A DNA stretch of 64,000 bases from Begonia masoniana (taxonomy: Eukaryota; Streptophyta; Magnoliopsida; Cucurbitales; Begoniaceae): positions 19,291,453 to 19,355,452 of the forward strand of contig CM039502.1 of NCBI GenBank assembly GCA_022432975.1, written 5' to 3'. Numbering within the stretch: position 1 is the stretch's first letter; each line of letters starts with the position of its first letter. The translations under genes were made by a program, and so were the position numbers. Shown one piece after another: positions 11,830-24,220 of this stretch. Under the pieces are notes generated by a model, which was not told the origin of the DNA, searched no databases, and saw only the letters and a list, made by a program, of their open reading frames with translations.

Positions 11830-13092
11830 ATTCTTTAGTTCGAGATTGAAAAGTTCGACGTAGAGATTGTGGCTGAGTTGTGCACTATGCTTGCAAGTAT
11901 TTCATTACCGCCGACAATTCTGGATAAAATACGAGAAGCTCAATGGAAAGACTTAGAGTGTGACAAGCACCGCTTGAGCATGACATCTGAGGATTCTTTT
12001 GATTTCAGCTTGTCGGAGGATGGCATATTAAAATTCAGGCATAGGTGGTATGTGCCTAACGAAGAAGAGTTAAAGAAAGAAATCTTGGCCGAGGCACACT
12101 CTTCGGCTTACTCGGTGCATCCAGGAAGCACCAAAATGTATCTGGATCTAAAACAACATTTCTGGTGGCCTAACATGAAGAGAGAGGTTGCCAGGTACGT
12201 AGAAACCTATCTGGTTTGTCAGCAGGTCAAGGCAGAACATCAGAGGCCGGCAGGAACTTTGCAACCAATGCCTATCCTGGAGTGGAAATGGAAGTAGATT
12301 TCAAGGGATTTTATTGTTGGACTCCCGAGAACGACAAAGGGACATGATGGGATTTGGGTTATTGTGGACCGTTTACCAAAGTCGGCCCACTTTCTTCTAG
12401 TTAAAGCAATATTTTTCATGGATCAGCTTGCCAAAATCTATGTGCAGGAGATTGTTAGACTGCACGGGGTGCCTGTTTCTATAGTTTCAGAGCGAGATTT
12501 GAGGTTTACTGCGAGATTTTGGAAGAGTTTGCCCAAAGCCATTGAAACTCAGTTAAACTTCAGCACGACCTTTCATCCTCAGACCGATGGTCAGACGGAG
12601 CGAACGAATCAGATTCTCGAGGATATGCTTAGAGCATGCGTGTTGGAATTTCAAGGCTCGTGGAGCAGGTATTTGCCATTGATCGAATTCTCATATAATA
12701 ACAGCTTTCAGGCTACGATTGACATGGCTCCGTATGAGGCACTGTATAGGCGGAAATGCAGGTATCCGCTGTATTGGGATGAGGTTGGTGAGGCTAGTAT
12801 TATTGGCCTCTATATTCTACAGCAAACAGCAGAAAAGATCGCAATTATCAGACAGCACATTAAAATAGCTCAGAGCTGTCAGAAAAGCTATGCCGACAAT
12901 AGAAGAAGGGAGTTAGAGTTTAATGAAGGCGACGAGGTATATTTGAAAATTTCTCCATTCAAAGGCATCGTGAGATTCAGAAGGAGAGGTAAGCTAAACC
13001 CTCAATACGTGGGGCCCTTCCCTATTTTGAAGAGGATTGGGAAGATGACATATCGATTACAGCTTCCGGCATCTATGGAGAGCATCCACAAC
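11830..13092 (+). pseudogene. Element B integrase core (N-terminal and catalytic domains)
   Basis: The HHCC zinc-binding domain is at about 12096-12250 ([13 protein letters not shown] ... [11 protein letters not shown]). The DDE core follows: the first Asp sits in a DFIVG motif just after a TAG at 12296-12298. The second reads S-E-R-D at 12487-12498 where intact copies have S-D-R-D, so the catalytic Asp is changed to Glu. The Glu in DGQTERTNQ is kept near 12590. The C-terminal SH3-like stretch ([17 protein letters not shown]) ends abruptly at solo LTR K. The protein would insert cDNA into chromosomes; this copy is inactive. Confidence 0.87.
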
Positions 13093-13780
13093 TATAGCAC
13101 CCGGTTCCATTGAACCAAAATTTAATTTATTATTAATGATGTACTTTTATAGAAGGGTTGGGGGAGTTATTGATTAGGTTAATAAATGATCAGGCGAGGG
13201 CATGATGGTAATTAGAATTTTACATAGTGGATAACCTATTTAAGGAAAAGTCCAGTGAGAGTGGCCGCCACTATTCCCTATTTCCCTCTTTCGGTTTTCA
13301 GCTCGAACAGTCGAACTCTCTAGGAGATTCTCTCACCCGATTCTCCTTCAACCTAGGTAAGTCTTGTTTTCTTGCATTTTAGCGATTAGTTTACTGAGAG
13401 AATACAATGTGAAGATTTCGAGGTTTCTGTGATTGAGGGTGGGTTCAGGTTCTTGGTGATAAATGGGAATGCACGGGTAGCAGAGTTTCAAATCGATTTC
13501 CTCAAACATATTATTGATTTTTGGTAAGGTTTAGTAAGAGTTGGATTAATGTACTGTCATGACCTTAGGTGAGCGAGCTTATGGAATAGTTGTAACCGAG
13601 CATTTCCAGGAGAGCCAGGTAAGTAAAGTATGCATGTGCCTTCGGGCCTACATCACAAAACAGTAGGGTTATGCATCTTGTGAATGATTTTGTATGTCAT
13701 GCATCATGTTTTTGAAAGATTACGAAAATGAATTTCCATGTAAGAATGGTAAGGTATGAACTATATATGACAGACAAACT

Positions 13781-13975
13781 ATTAAGGGAACTAATTCGCC
13801 CCTTAATCGAGTAGAGGATGTATGACATTGGGAGAATTGATCCCACTCCCAAGGGAACCAAGGGATCAGATCAGCTATTAAGGGAATTCATCCGCCCCTT
13901 AATCGAGTAGAGGATGTATGACATTGGGAGAATTGATCCCACTCCCAAGGGAACCAAGGGATCAGATCAGTTTAT
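13781..13975 (+). repeat. 96-bp tandem duplication with hairpin in LTR K
   Basis: Two copies of about 96 bp. Each begins with an ATTAAGGG ... CCCTTAAT hairpin with an 11-nt loop (13781-13807 and 13877-13903). The same module is present twice in the LTRs of D and in G's left LTR, and about 15 times in G's right LTR. Confidence 0.88.
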
Positions 13976-14454
13976 GAACGTATGTGTATGCAACTGAGAT
14001 GAGAAAGTAGAAATTGCATGTTTAGTAATTTATGTTTCAGCAATGCATTTCATTACTGCTTTACTTACTTAGCATTATGCTAATAGATGAGTTTTGTGAT
14101 GTAGGTGTTGAGGATACTGCAGGTAAATTCCCTGAGTTTACTGACGAATAGATGGGGTTGGAGGAGCACTTCTCTGTCTCGAACTGGTATACTGATGAGG
14201 CGGGTTAACTGATGTCTGTTGGTGTGAAAGTTTAGTTGACAGTGTTTCAATTTAAGTATGTTGAGTTTTCATGACAGTAGTGATTTCTACGTTTTGAATA
14301 CGATTTCGAAATTGTCCTGTTAATAGTATTCTGTGGGAATTTGATGTTGACACTCACTGGATTTTTAGTAATGTAATGGTTTGAAATGTTTTTGAATGGT
14401 TTTAGTGAAGTGAGTAGATTCTTTTCTAAAGGTTGAGTTGTTGTTCTGTTGTCT

Positions 14455-14950
14455 ATCAGAAGATGTCTTCAGTGGAAGTCATCGGATGATATAGAACGAA
14501 ATATGTCGTTTAGTGATCGGTATATGTAGCCTGTTTCATCGGAAGATGTTGTTCTGTTCACTATCGGTAGATGAAGACTATCGGTAGATGTCGGGTTATA
14601 GTTATGTGTCAATCGGAAGATATAAGTAGAGAGTTTGTCGTTTAGTGATCGGCGTATGCAGTTTACTCAATCGGAAGGTGTAGGTTTAAGTCTATCGGAT
14701 GATGTCTCAATAAACTCATCAGCAGATGCGTGCTGACATCATCGGAATATGTAGAGGGCATTTTGTTGTTTAGTCACCGGTGGATGTAGAACAAAGTCGA
14801 TCGGATGAAGGAAATCATCTGGCTGACGTCATCGGAAGATGTAGAATGTCTTTTGTCGTTTAGTGACCGGTGGATGTCGGGTGTGAATCTACCGGATGAT
14901 GTAGAGAATACTTTGTCGTTTTGCCACCGGATGATGTCTTCCCTTTTCTG
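14455..14950 (+). repeat. Diverged CATCGG-type repeat block in LTR K
   Basis: Irregularly spaced copies of TCGGAAGATG, TCGGATGATG and ACCGGTGGATG-type units with partial self-complementarity (CATC...GATG). A perfect TGACGTCA bZIP-type palindrome lies at 14824-14831. It corresponds to the block at 42300-42680 in G. Confidence 0.8.
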
Positions 14951-15278
14951 CTTCAGGCCCTTTTTGTTGACCTTGTTCAGCGGGCGATGCGTTTTGACTT
15001 TTGAATCTTAAGAAATATTTTCTTTTTACGATTTAAACTTTTATTCCTTCTCGACCGATTATTCCTTAATTTTCCAACTGATTATTCAAGCATTGTTCAA
15101 TAGTTTTATTTAACTCGATTTTTACTCAAATGATTTCCGCTGCAAGTTCTTAAATGTTGAGGTTTTAGAAAATATTAAATTACGACCTTCGAGCAAAATT
15201 TCAAATTTGAACCAGAGTTTCCGGGTCATGCGCAAGTTTTGTGTAACAAACCGGGTTCTGAAGACTCGGGGCGTTACA

Positions 15279-15535
15279 ACAACGCCTTTCACATATCCAT
15301 GCTCAGGAAATGCGTGCATGACTCGTCTCATGTCGTAGAAGCACAGGAAATTGAGGTACAACCGACGCTAACCTACGTGGAAAAGTCGGTACAAATTCTA
15401 GAATTCTCTATTAAGGTATTGAGAAACAAATAAATTCCGCTGGTCAAGGTTTTATGGCAGAACCACGGCGTAGAGGAAGCTACCTAGGAGAGGCAGCAAA
15501 CTATGATGGCTAAATATCACGAATTATTTGTGTAA
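15279..15535 (+). pseudogene. Element B integrase C-terminus with chromodomain-like tail
   Basis: Resumes the integrase frame after K in phase, through FHISMLRKC and PTLTYVEK, into the chromodomain-like segment (VLRNK ... LVKVLWQNH ... EEAT), ending at TAA 15533-15535. Stops replace residues at about 15431 and 15485. Chromodomains of chromovirus integrases are known to direct insertion to heterochromatin. The motif set matches the intact tails in G and H. Confidence 0.87.
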
Positions 15536-15559
15536 TTAATTTTGAGGACAAAATTACAA

Positions 15560-15574
15560 TTAAGGTGGATAGAA
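15560..15574 (+). other. Polypurine tract of element B (degenerate)
   Basis: TAAGGTGGATAGAA directly before the right LTR, comparable to AAGGAGGGTAGAT in C. It would prime plus-strand DNA synthesis. The TTTGAGGACAAAAT motif just upstream (15541-15553) is shared by B, C, D and G. Confidence 0.75.
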
Positions 15575-17650
15575 TGTAACACCCGGTTTTACGGGTTTTT
15601 GAATTGTGCACACAATGGCATTTTTGTAAATAATTGAAATATGTCGTTTTACGAATCGACAGTTTTAATGGAATCCTCATGATTAATATGAATTTTAGAA
15701 GAAATATGGAAATTTAGAAATCAAAATCGAGAGTATTATGCCCGAACTTTCGTTTTCGACCCTATAGTGGTTTAATTCGTAGAAATAGCAAATTAAATCC
15801 ATTTGACGAACGGAAAGTTTTATTAGAGCCCTAGTAATAAGTGAGAATTATTGGTGAAATAAGAAAATTGTGGAGAAACCGAACCGATAGTCAAGCAAAG
15901 AAATAACAGAAAGTTAAGTGGAGGGACAATATGATAATTTGGCTAACCAAATTCATTAAAAATCAGAAAACCTTATTCTTCTCAACAGTTGCACATTTTT
16001 CCCTCCCCCATTTTCTCTTTGGTGACTCTCCTTCTCCAGGCGATGAGCTCCACAGTGCCTTCACCGTTTTCTTCTCCGATTAACCCAGTTCTTCATGTTT
16101 TCCTCTCCAATCACGATTCTAGGTAAGAATCTATGGTTTCCCGACTTTAGTTCTCGACTTTTAAGTTTTTTAACAGTTAGGGTTTTGTTAGATTTTGTCA
16201 GAAATAGTTGGGTTTCGTTTGAAAAGTTTGGGTATCGCCTTATTGATGATTATTAAGCGTTATTGGTTGAAATAATAGATGCGTTTGGTGTTAGGTTAGA
16301 AAAATCGGGTTTAAAGCTTATGAAAATCTCCAGTAATGAAGGTTTAGAATTTGTGAGTGTAAATTGCTCGATGAAATGCCCGAGAGAGATTAATTAGAGT
16401 TTTAGAAAATTTTCTTTAGTTAGGAGTTTTGTTAGCTTACGAAAATTGAATGTTGGGCTCGATATTAACCATGGATATTATGGATTGACTTAGGTGACGA
16501 AGCTCGAAATGAGGAGTTCGGTGTACAACGGACACGAGGTAAGTTCTCGTGACTTACTTGGCCGATTCAGCCTACACCATATGATTTTACGTTGCTAGAA
16601 GAAATTGGTGAATGTAGGTTGTGTTGGGTAGTTAGATTGGGTAGTTAGTTTTAGTAAGTTGTTTGATGTTTAAGTGTGTCGCTTGTTTATGCTTTGGCCT
16701 TATTTATGACAATGCCACGTTCGTGCATCATTGTTTCTAACAAGCATAAAAAGGAATTTCCATGCACGTTTTCATGAAAAAAAAAAGATAATGAAAAGGT
16801 AAAATGTATGAATGATGGTCATGTCAGGGATGGTGGTTTAAACACGGCTGTCCTACAGGTGAAGCGTGTTTCCCCCCAGGGTAAATGAAAGGGGCTATCC
16901 AATCGTCAGATGTGCCATTTTTATCTACCGAGAGTGAAGCCCCGGTGACTTATATGAAATGAAATGAATAGGAAAATGGTAGAAAGCATATTTTACGAAT
17001 CGCATATGCATAGCATTTACTTCCATTCACGTAGACTTACTGAGCCTTTAGCTCATAATTTGTTTCTATGGTGTAGGTGACTTAGAGCAAGGTGAGGATG
17101 CCAGAAGAGGGGCGATCGAACGTAGAATTCTTTGGTTTTCTAGAGAGTTTCCCGATTGTTCGCCCAAAGAGGGGCAAACGATCGCCTGCTATGCGGTTAG
17201 GCACTCTGGTTTTCCATAGCGCTAGCCGATCGATCGCCGAAAGGAGGCGATCGATCGGCTGCTCAAGGGCCGATCGATCGGCTGTTACATGGCCGATCGA
17301 TCGCCCTTTTCATTTTATTGTTTCAGACATTTTTGCCCTTGGTCCTTTGCACTGTAATTTCTCTCAGTTTTACATGTTCTTTTAAATAGTTTTCAATGCG
17401 GTTTTAACGACTTAGATTGTGATTTAGAATTAAGAGGTAGTGGTTTTGGGTATGTTCTAAGTTAAAGCCAAAATGTCGATAGATATGGATTAATTGCAGA
17501 GTCCGTTCTCTAACGAATGAATGAATGCATAAAAAAAAGGGGAAATCGAATGAAATGAATAAAAAGAAAAATTTTATGAGAGCAGGCAAGGGTAGTATGT
17601 ATGCACGTGCACGGCACAGGTCGTGGCGGCACCGACACGGGGTCGTCACA
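15575..17650 (+). repeat. 3' LTR of element B
   Basis: 2076 bp, TGTAACACCC to GTCGTCACA, followed by target duplication CAAAG. Relative to the left LTR it lacks about 0.65 kb (junction near 17098) but has about 65 bp near 16880-16945 that the left copy has lost. No gene is present. Confidence 0.9.
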
Positions 17651-17851
17651 CAAAGTTTACCAATTTGTACAGGGTTTGAAATTGGAGATTCAAAAAGGGG
17701 TAAAGACTGCGGGTGTGGAAGACATGTCGTATCACAGGGTCGTGGCCAAGGCCCTTAAGCAATATAATATCTAGACAAAACTTCAACGGCAGAGAGAAGT
17801 GCCAAAAAAGTTCTTTAGAGAGGTTCAGCTGCAGCAAAACTGAGGTTGGCA
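17651..17851 (+). pseudogene. Element Z gag fragment 2
   Basis: Starts with the right copy of the CAAAG duplication, then continues the Z gag frame (YQFVQGLK ... ALKQYN) with a stop near 17771 and further decay. It is cut by element C at 17852. Confidence 0.83.
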
Positions 17852-20411
17852 TGTAACACCCGGAAAATTCCTATAACGTGCGTCGCCTTAGATTAGACGT
17901 GTTAGGAGAGTTTAATTATTCAAGATTAATGATGTGCGTTGAAGTGGAAGAAAAAGGGAAGAAAAGTGGTTTGACAATTCAAACCAAGGAGGTTTTGAAA
18001 AGTCAAAACCTTAACCAACTAATAGAAATTTGTTGTTGACAATTCAAAGGAGATTTAATTGAAACAATTGAATGAAAAGAGAGGAATGAAGGAGGCAGTC
18101 ACGTTGGATGGAAAAAGAGAAAGGAACATGTGGTTAATTTATAATTTAAGAAAAAGTTGGTAGGATTGTTGAAAAGTCAAAGGTAAAGGTAATTGAAATA
18201 AAAGTGAATAAAGAAAAGTGATGGAAGTTGAGTGTGGGTAAAGGAGTGGGCATCCACGTCTGAGAAAAGAGAAAAGGTAAAGGGGAGGGTGATCTTATAA
18301 AATCATGTAGTTAAGGGTAATAATTGAAAAGAAAAAAATGTGAGGATATAAAGGTGGGTAAAATTAGGGTAAAAAGAGAAAGTTTTCACTTTTTCTCCTC
18401 TCTTCTTCCACGATGGAACCAGCAGCCATGGATGAGCATCTCCTTCTTTCTTTCTTCGATTTTGGCCAAGGTTTACGGTAATCCTTTAGTGGGTTTTGTT
18501 ATTTCTACTTACCCTAGGAGATTTTGAGTAGTTTAGGGTGTTTTGGAGAGGTTTTGGTGGAGACTAGGAAACCCTAAGTGGGAGATTCGAATTTTTATGC
18601 CTTGGCTGTATTCTCTTGCTATACTTAGTGGTTTAAACTTAGAATAGGTTGGTTTAGATTATTTTTGGAGATAGATTATCAAATTGGTGAAAGTTGGGTA
18701 AAAATCGGTTTTTTGAAACAATGTTACCGAATTTGTTTTGCTGAATTCGATTCAGCCAAGTGACTTAGTTGGTTAATTTGAGTGTTTCAATGGAAATTAG
18801 ACGTGTAGAGGTTTATGGATTGGGGTGGCACGTCGAAATCCATTGAAAAATGGGAAAGTTATGACTGTTTGAAGTCAGACGGTGAAAATTGTGGGAATTT
18901 CAGATTTTAAGGTTTAAATTGTTAAAGTTTGTTTAAATTGTGTTGATGAGACTTAGTTAGGATTTTTTAGATTATTGCTAAGTTATTTTCCTATGTTTGT
19001 TAGGTTGACGAGTGGATTAGCCGAGTGAACAAACACGTGCAGGAGCCAGGTAAGTAATGGATTGTGTGCTTTGTCGCCTTCGGGCTTACACCACGGAACG
19101 GTAGGATTTATTGTTTGATAGTTGTGTTGTTGTTTGGTGTTTGAATGTTGTGTGCAACGGCAGGATTTATTGCTTGATAGTTGTGTTGTTGTTTGGTGTT
19201 TGAGTGTTGTGTGAGTGACATGAATCGTGTTTCAACTATAAAAATAAGTGTTGAGGCGTGATATGAATGGTAAGCTTGAAATGTGTAAGAAAAGCACTAG
19301 AGAGTTAAATGCCTCGTCGTTAAAGTGCAAGAGCACTAGAGGATTTAACATCTCGTCGTTAATGTGCTAGGCACTAGAGAGTTAAATGCCTCGTCGTTAA
19401 AGTGCAAGAGCACTAGAGGGTTTAACGTCTCATCATTAATGTGCTAGAGTAGGCACTAGAGTGTTAAATGCCTCGTCGTTAAAGTGCAAGAGCACTAGAG
19501 GGTTTAACGTCTCGTCATTAATGTGCTAAAGTATACACTAGGGAGTTAAATGCCTCGTCGTTAAAGTGCAAGAGCACTAGAGGGTTTAACGTCTCGTAGT
19601 TAACGTTCTAGAGCATGCACTAGGGAGTTGACCGCCTTGTCGTTAAAGTGCAGGAGCACTAGAGGGTTTAACATCTCACGTGCATAAGCAAATAGTCAAA
19701 ACTGTATGTGTGAGGGGATTGTGTGTGCATTGTGCTTGTTTATATTCGTTATTCATTACTTGCTAAGCGTAAGCTTACGTGTGTGTGTGTGTTATGTGGT
19801 GTAGATGACGGAGCAGCTACAGGTGAGATGGAGAGTGATGATCAGGACTAGGTGGTAGTCGGTGGTAGTCGTGGGCACACGGGGCATGCCGGTGCGGGCA
19901 GTTGTCGGGGTGCCTCGACCATGGTCTTTGGGGAATGTGGGCTTTGTATTTTAGTAGTTTATTGTAGATTTCTGTTTTGGGAAATACTGTTTTCGGAATG
20001 TTGTATTTAGTCATAGTTCAGGGTGATGTGTTACCCTATATTGTTGATTTTCTTCATTTTGGTTGATAGCATTTCTCGACGATATGTTGATTGTTGGAGA
20101 TTTCGTAGGTTGGTTAGATGGTTAGGAATATTCTGGATTGGTTGGGATTGGATTTTATGCAGGTATTTAGTATTTTGGAGGCGCCATTTTCAGGCGTTAC
20201 TTTGTCAAAATTTTCGGGGAGGACGCCGTGGTATTTAACGGTTAGAATGTTTGAGAAATTAATGAGTCTAGGCAGCTAGGTATGACGTAAGAGAGTTTAG
20301 AAAGACTAAGCTTTAAATTTTGCTGTGTCAATTTTATTTTAAATTATGTTTTAACGTGGGATTGGTTAGCAAAGTAGCGCACCGAGCCAGGGTGGGTTTG
20401 GGGACGTTACA
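17852..20411 (+). repeat. 5' LTR of element C
   Basis: 2560 bp, TGTAACACCCGG to GGGGACGTTACA. A TATA-like CTTATAAAATC lies near 18293. The stretch at 18324-18527 is open but has no recognisable protein and is a repeat of 23023-23226 in the other LTR. It contains a minisatellite at 19294-19680 and a GTGTGTGTGTG run near 19781. Confidence 0.9.
19294..19680 (+). repeat. Minisatellite in left LTR of C (two alternating ~40-bp units)
   Basis: Alternating units read GCACTAGAGAGTTAAATGCC... and GCACTAGAGGGTTTAACGTC..., giving a dimer of about 80 bp. The second unit type contains TTAACG-TCTCGT-CGTTAA, a perfect 6-bp stem with a 6-nt loop. Copy number differs between the two LTRs. Confidence 0.88.
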
Positions 20412-22554
20412 AGATGGTATCAGCACATAAATGATCGAGTTGTTCAAAGGATTACCCGACAATGCCGGCCGCCATACAACGTGCTTCACCGACTGTAAGT
20501 ATTTCTTTCCTTTTAGTTAGTTTACCTGTTTGTTTGGTTTAACCCCTGTTTGTTTTGTGATTGTAGTGGACTAGAAAGTCCCGAGTGTACCGAGACAACT
20601 TTGGTGGATCCCTAAGTCAATTCATAGATGTAGTAATCAATAGTTTGAATAGCTAGGAATTTTATTGGAAAAAGTGAATCAGATATTAGAGAATCTTAGG
20701 ATGAGAGTAAGTCTGACTCCTTAGGAATGTGAGAAAAGAGGTATGGTCGACCCGAGCTGAGTGTAAACGTAAGCCCAAGTAAAAGTGATAGTCGTTAGGA
20801 AAGGTGTGAGTTCTGTCCTAGTGTTAAATGGGTGAGGACATGGTAGGTTAAATGCAAGGCGAGATAGACTTTAGAATGAGGAAATAGATAACCTAGGGTG
20901 ATTGTAAGAATGATACACATAGGATGGGTTTCCCTTATGAAGTTACATCTTATGTGAGATAAGATTAAAATAGATAGAAATTTGACCCCAGTTAGCAAAT
21001 CCTTGGGAGCACTGGGATATGATGAACTTGAGAGGAGTTTGAAGTTATCGGGAGATACCCTAGACTGTTCAGGTAACATTAGATTCACGTATAGTGGGAG
21101 TATCTAGATGTGGACCGTATTTCAGAGTTAGTTTAAATAAATGATTGAGAGATTATGGTCAGAGTGATTACGTAGAATCGAGGATGAGAGTTTACAAATT
21201 TGCTTAGAGTTGGGTATTTAAAACCCGAGTTAGAAGAAGATTATTTAGCATATTTTGGAGAGAATCTTGGGTGAAATTTTGGATTTAAGTAAGTATTGAA
21301 AAACTTGAGAAGGAGATTACTGGTAGTATTATATAGAAAAGGGAAAGGTTAGAATTTGATATCTAAACTTTAAGTATTTAGTGGTGTATGATTTGAGGAG
21401 ATATACGAATTATTCAATGAGAGGGATGGAACTCGCCCGAAGAATGTTAGAGTGCATTAGGGATAAGATTAAGTTACAGAAAGTTTCGAGGGTTCGACTC
21501 GTATGTAACGAAGTCAAAATTGCTGATGTCGTAAATAGATTAGGCTAGAGTTGATAAGCTTAAGAGTGGGATGTGAATGAGAACTCGAATATTAGTAGAG
21601 GATGAATAAGAAAATTTAGGTTGGGAGATGTAAGCTAGAAGAACGATTAGATTATGTTCTAGATTTTGGACAGACATCGGAAAGAGAAAAGTGATGAGAT
21701 TAGTTAACTATGAGAGAGAGTTAGGATAAGGGAGTTAGCCATTAGAAATTGAGTATTTTGAAGTTGAAGAACTTAGAAGATATTGAGAATTAAATTATAA
21801 AAGTTGAAAGTATAGGTGAGGGTTGATTAAGTTAAAGTTAATAAATGTGTAAGAGTAAATAGTTATGAAAGTTAGACTAAGTTATGCGGTTGCACTATGT
21901 TATTGGGTGAAGAGTGGGTGAAGAGTGAGAAATGATTAAAGAAAATGTCTTGATGGTTTGAGGTGAATAGGTACAAGAGATGTGAGTGATAAGCTAGAGA
22001 TGAAATGGAGAACTTGAATAAGTTATGTACGTGTTTGATAGACACAGAAGTGTGAAATGAGGAATTAGATAAATTAGCTCAAGGAAAAGCTAGAGTTGAG
22101 AACTAAGTTCGAGAGATTTAAGGGTCTAAGTGATGAATGCTTTAAACTATGGAGTGTAGAGTTAGGTAAAGTCAAAACTCTAGAGATGTAGGAATTGTTA
22201 CTTCCGAGAGGTAATTAGAGGCACCCAATAGATGATTTATGCCGTAGCGTAGTTAAGTAGGCAACCCAGACGTTAAAAGGATAGTAGAACCTAAGGAAGG
22301 AAGTGTACTCATTAAGTTCTTAGGATTACTCGATTGGGGTAGCAAAGCTAGAGGCATTTTGGAATATAAGATATGAAGTGAATAGTTGGGAACTTGGGAT
22401 ACGTAGGAATTTTTGTTTCTGTTAGATGACGATCATAGCGTAGTCTAAGTTAGTATGGCAACCTAAAAAGTTAGGAGGGTAGATTGGAATGAGTAAATTA
22501 GGGAATAATCTAGGCCCAAATTTTGAGGACAAAATTTTTGTAAGGAGGGTAGAT
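20412..22554 (+). other. Non-coding interior of element C
   Basis: It begins with TGGTATCAGCAC (20415-20426), which matches the first nine bases of the usual Met-tRNA site and then diverges. A short ATG-led stretch near 20463 is followed by GTAAGT (about 20492) and TTGTAG (about 20563), which could be splice sites; this is inference. The rest is purine-rich with frequent stops. An imperfect repeat (GTAGCGTAGTTAAGTAGGCAA-like) occurs near 22231 and 22437. It ends with TTTTGAGGACAAAAT and the polypurine tract. No protein family is recognised. Confidence 0.75.
22542..22554 (+). other. Polypurine tract of element C
   Basis: AAGGAGGGTAGAT immediately precedes the 3' LTR. D, G and H carry near-identical tracts on the minus strand, which supports C being mobilised by the same type of machinery. 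Confidence 0.88.
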
Positions 22555-24220
22555 TGTAACACCCGAAAAATTTTTATAACGTGCGTCGCCTTAGATTAGA
22601 TGAGGAGAGTTTAATTATTCAAGATTAATGATGTGCGTTGAAGTGGAAGAAAAAGGGAAGAAAAGTGGTTTGACAATTCAAACCAAGGATGGTTTGAAAA
22701 GTCAAAACCTTAACCAACCAATAGAAATTTGTTGTTGACAATTCAAAGGAGATTTAATTGAAACAATTGAATGAAAAGAGAGGAATGAATGAGGCAGCCA
22801 CGTTGGATGGAAAAAGAGAAATGAACATGTGGTTAATTTATAATTTAAGAAAAAGTTGGTAGGATTGTTGAAAAGTCAAAGGTAAAGGTAATTGAAATAA
22901 AAGTGAATAAAGAAAAGTGATGGAAGTTAAGTGTGGGTAAAGGAGTGGGCATCCACGTCTGAGAGAAGAGAAAAGGTAAAGGGGAGGGTGATCTTATAAA
23001 ATCATGTAGTTAAGGGTAATAATTGAAAAGAGAAAAGTGTGAAGATATAAAGGTGGGTAAAATTAGGGTAAAAAGAGAAAGTTTTTACTTTTTCTCCTCT
23101 CTTCCTCCACGATGGAACCAGCAGCCATGGATGAGCATCTCCTTCTTTCTTTCTTCGATTTTGGCCAAGGTTTACGGTAATCCTTTAGTGGGTTTTGTTA
23201 TTTCTACTTACCCTAGGAGATTTTGAGTAGTTTAGGGTGTTTTGGAGAGGTTTTGGTGGAAACTAGGAAACCCTAAGTGGGAGATTCGAATTTTTATGCC
23301 TTGGCTGTATTCTCTTGCTATACTTAGTGGTTTAAACTTAGAATAGGTTGGTTTAGATTATTTTTGGAGATAGATTAGGAAATTGGTGAAAGTTGGGTAA
23401 AAATCGGTTTTTGGAAACAATGTTACCGAATCTGTTTTGCTGAATTCGGTTCAGCCAAGTGACTTAGTTGGTTAATTTGAGTATTTCAATGGAAATTAGA
23501 CGTGTAGAGGTTTACGGATTGGGGTGGCACGTCAAAATCCGTTGAAAAATGGGAAAGTTATGACCGTTTGAAGTCAGACGGTGAAAATTGTGGGAATTTC
23601 GGATTTTAAGGTTTAAATTGTTAAAGTTTGTTTAAATTGTGTTGATGAGACTTAGTTAGGATTTTTTAGATTATTGCTAAGTTATTTTCCTATGTTTGTT
23701 AGGTTGACGAGTGGATTAGCCGAGTGAACAAACACGTGCAGGAGCCAGGTAAGTAATGGATTGTGTGCTTTGTCGCCTTCGGGCCTACACCACGGAACGG
23801 TAGGATTTATTGTTTGATAGTTGTGTTGTTGTTTGGTGTTTGAATGTTGTGTGGAACGGTAGGATTTATTGTTTGATAGTTGTGTTGTTGTTTGGTGTTT
23901 GAGTGTTGTGTGAGTGACATGAATCGTGTTTCAACTATAAAAATAAGTGTTGAGGCGTGATATGAATGGTAAGCTTGAAATGTGTAAGAAAAGCACTAGA
24001 GAGTTAAATGCCTCGTCGTTAAAGTGCAAAGCACTAGAGGATTTAACGTCTCGTCGTTATTGTGCTAGGCACTAGAGAGTTAAATGCCTCGTCATTAAAG
24101 TGCAAGAGCACTAGAGAGTTTAACATCTCGTCGTTAATGTGCTAAAGTATGCACTAGGGAGTTAAATGCCTCGTCGTTAAAGTGCAAGAGCATTAGAGGG
24201 TTTAACGTCTCGTCGTTAAT

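Larger units (their letters stand above)
13093..15278 (+). mobile_element. Solo LTR K inserted in element B integrase
   Basis: A 2186-bp LTR without internal region, flanked by the duplication ACAAC (13088-13092 and 15279-15283). It belongs to the same LTR family as G: the starts are alike (TATAGCACCCGGTTCC here, TGTAGCACCCGGTTCC in G) and both end in GGGGCGTTACA. The first two bases TG have become TA. A TATA-like CCTATTTAAGG lies near 13226. It contains a 96-bp tandem duplication (13781-13975) and a block of CATCGG/AGATG repeats (about 14455-14950). It most likely formed by recombination between two LTRs of a full element. Confidence 0.93.
6034..17650 (+). mobile_element. Element B: full-length but decayed Tekay-type retrotransposon
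   Basis: A complete plus-strand element: LTR 6034-8704, primer-binding site, gag, protease, RT, RNase H, integrase with chromodomain, polypurine tract and LTR 15575-17650. It is flanked by the 5-bp duplication CAAAG (6029-6033 and 17651-17655). It sits in the gag of Z and is itself interrupted by solo LTR K. Many stops and at least two frameshifts, plus loss of RT catalytic residues, show that it is an old inactive copy. Its two LTRs differ by large indels (2671 versus 2076 bp). Confidence 0.92.

Noticed and set aside
18324..18527. Small gene repeated at 18324-18527 and 23023-23226
   Set aside because: The two copies are the same place in the two LTRs of C; the frame is short, has no known domain and is explained by LTR duplication.
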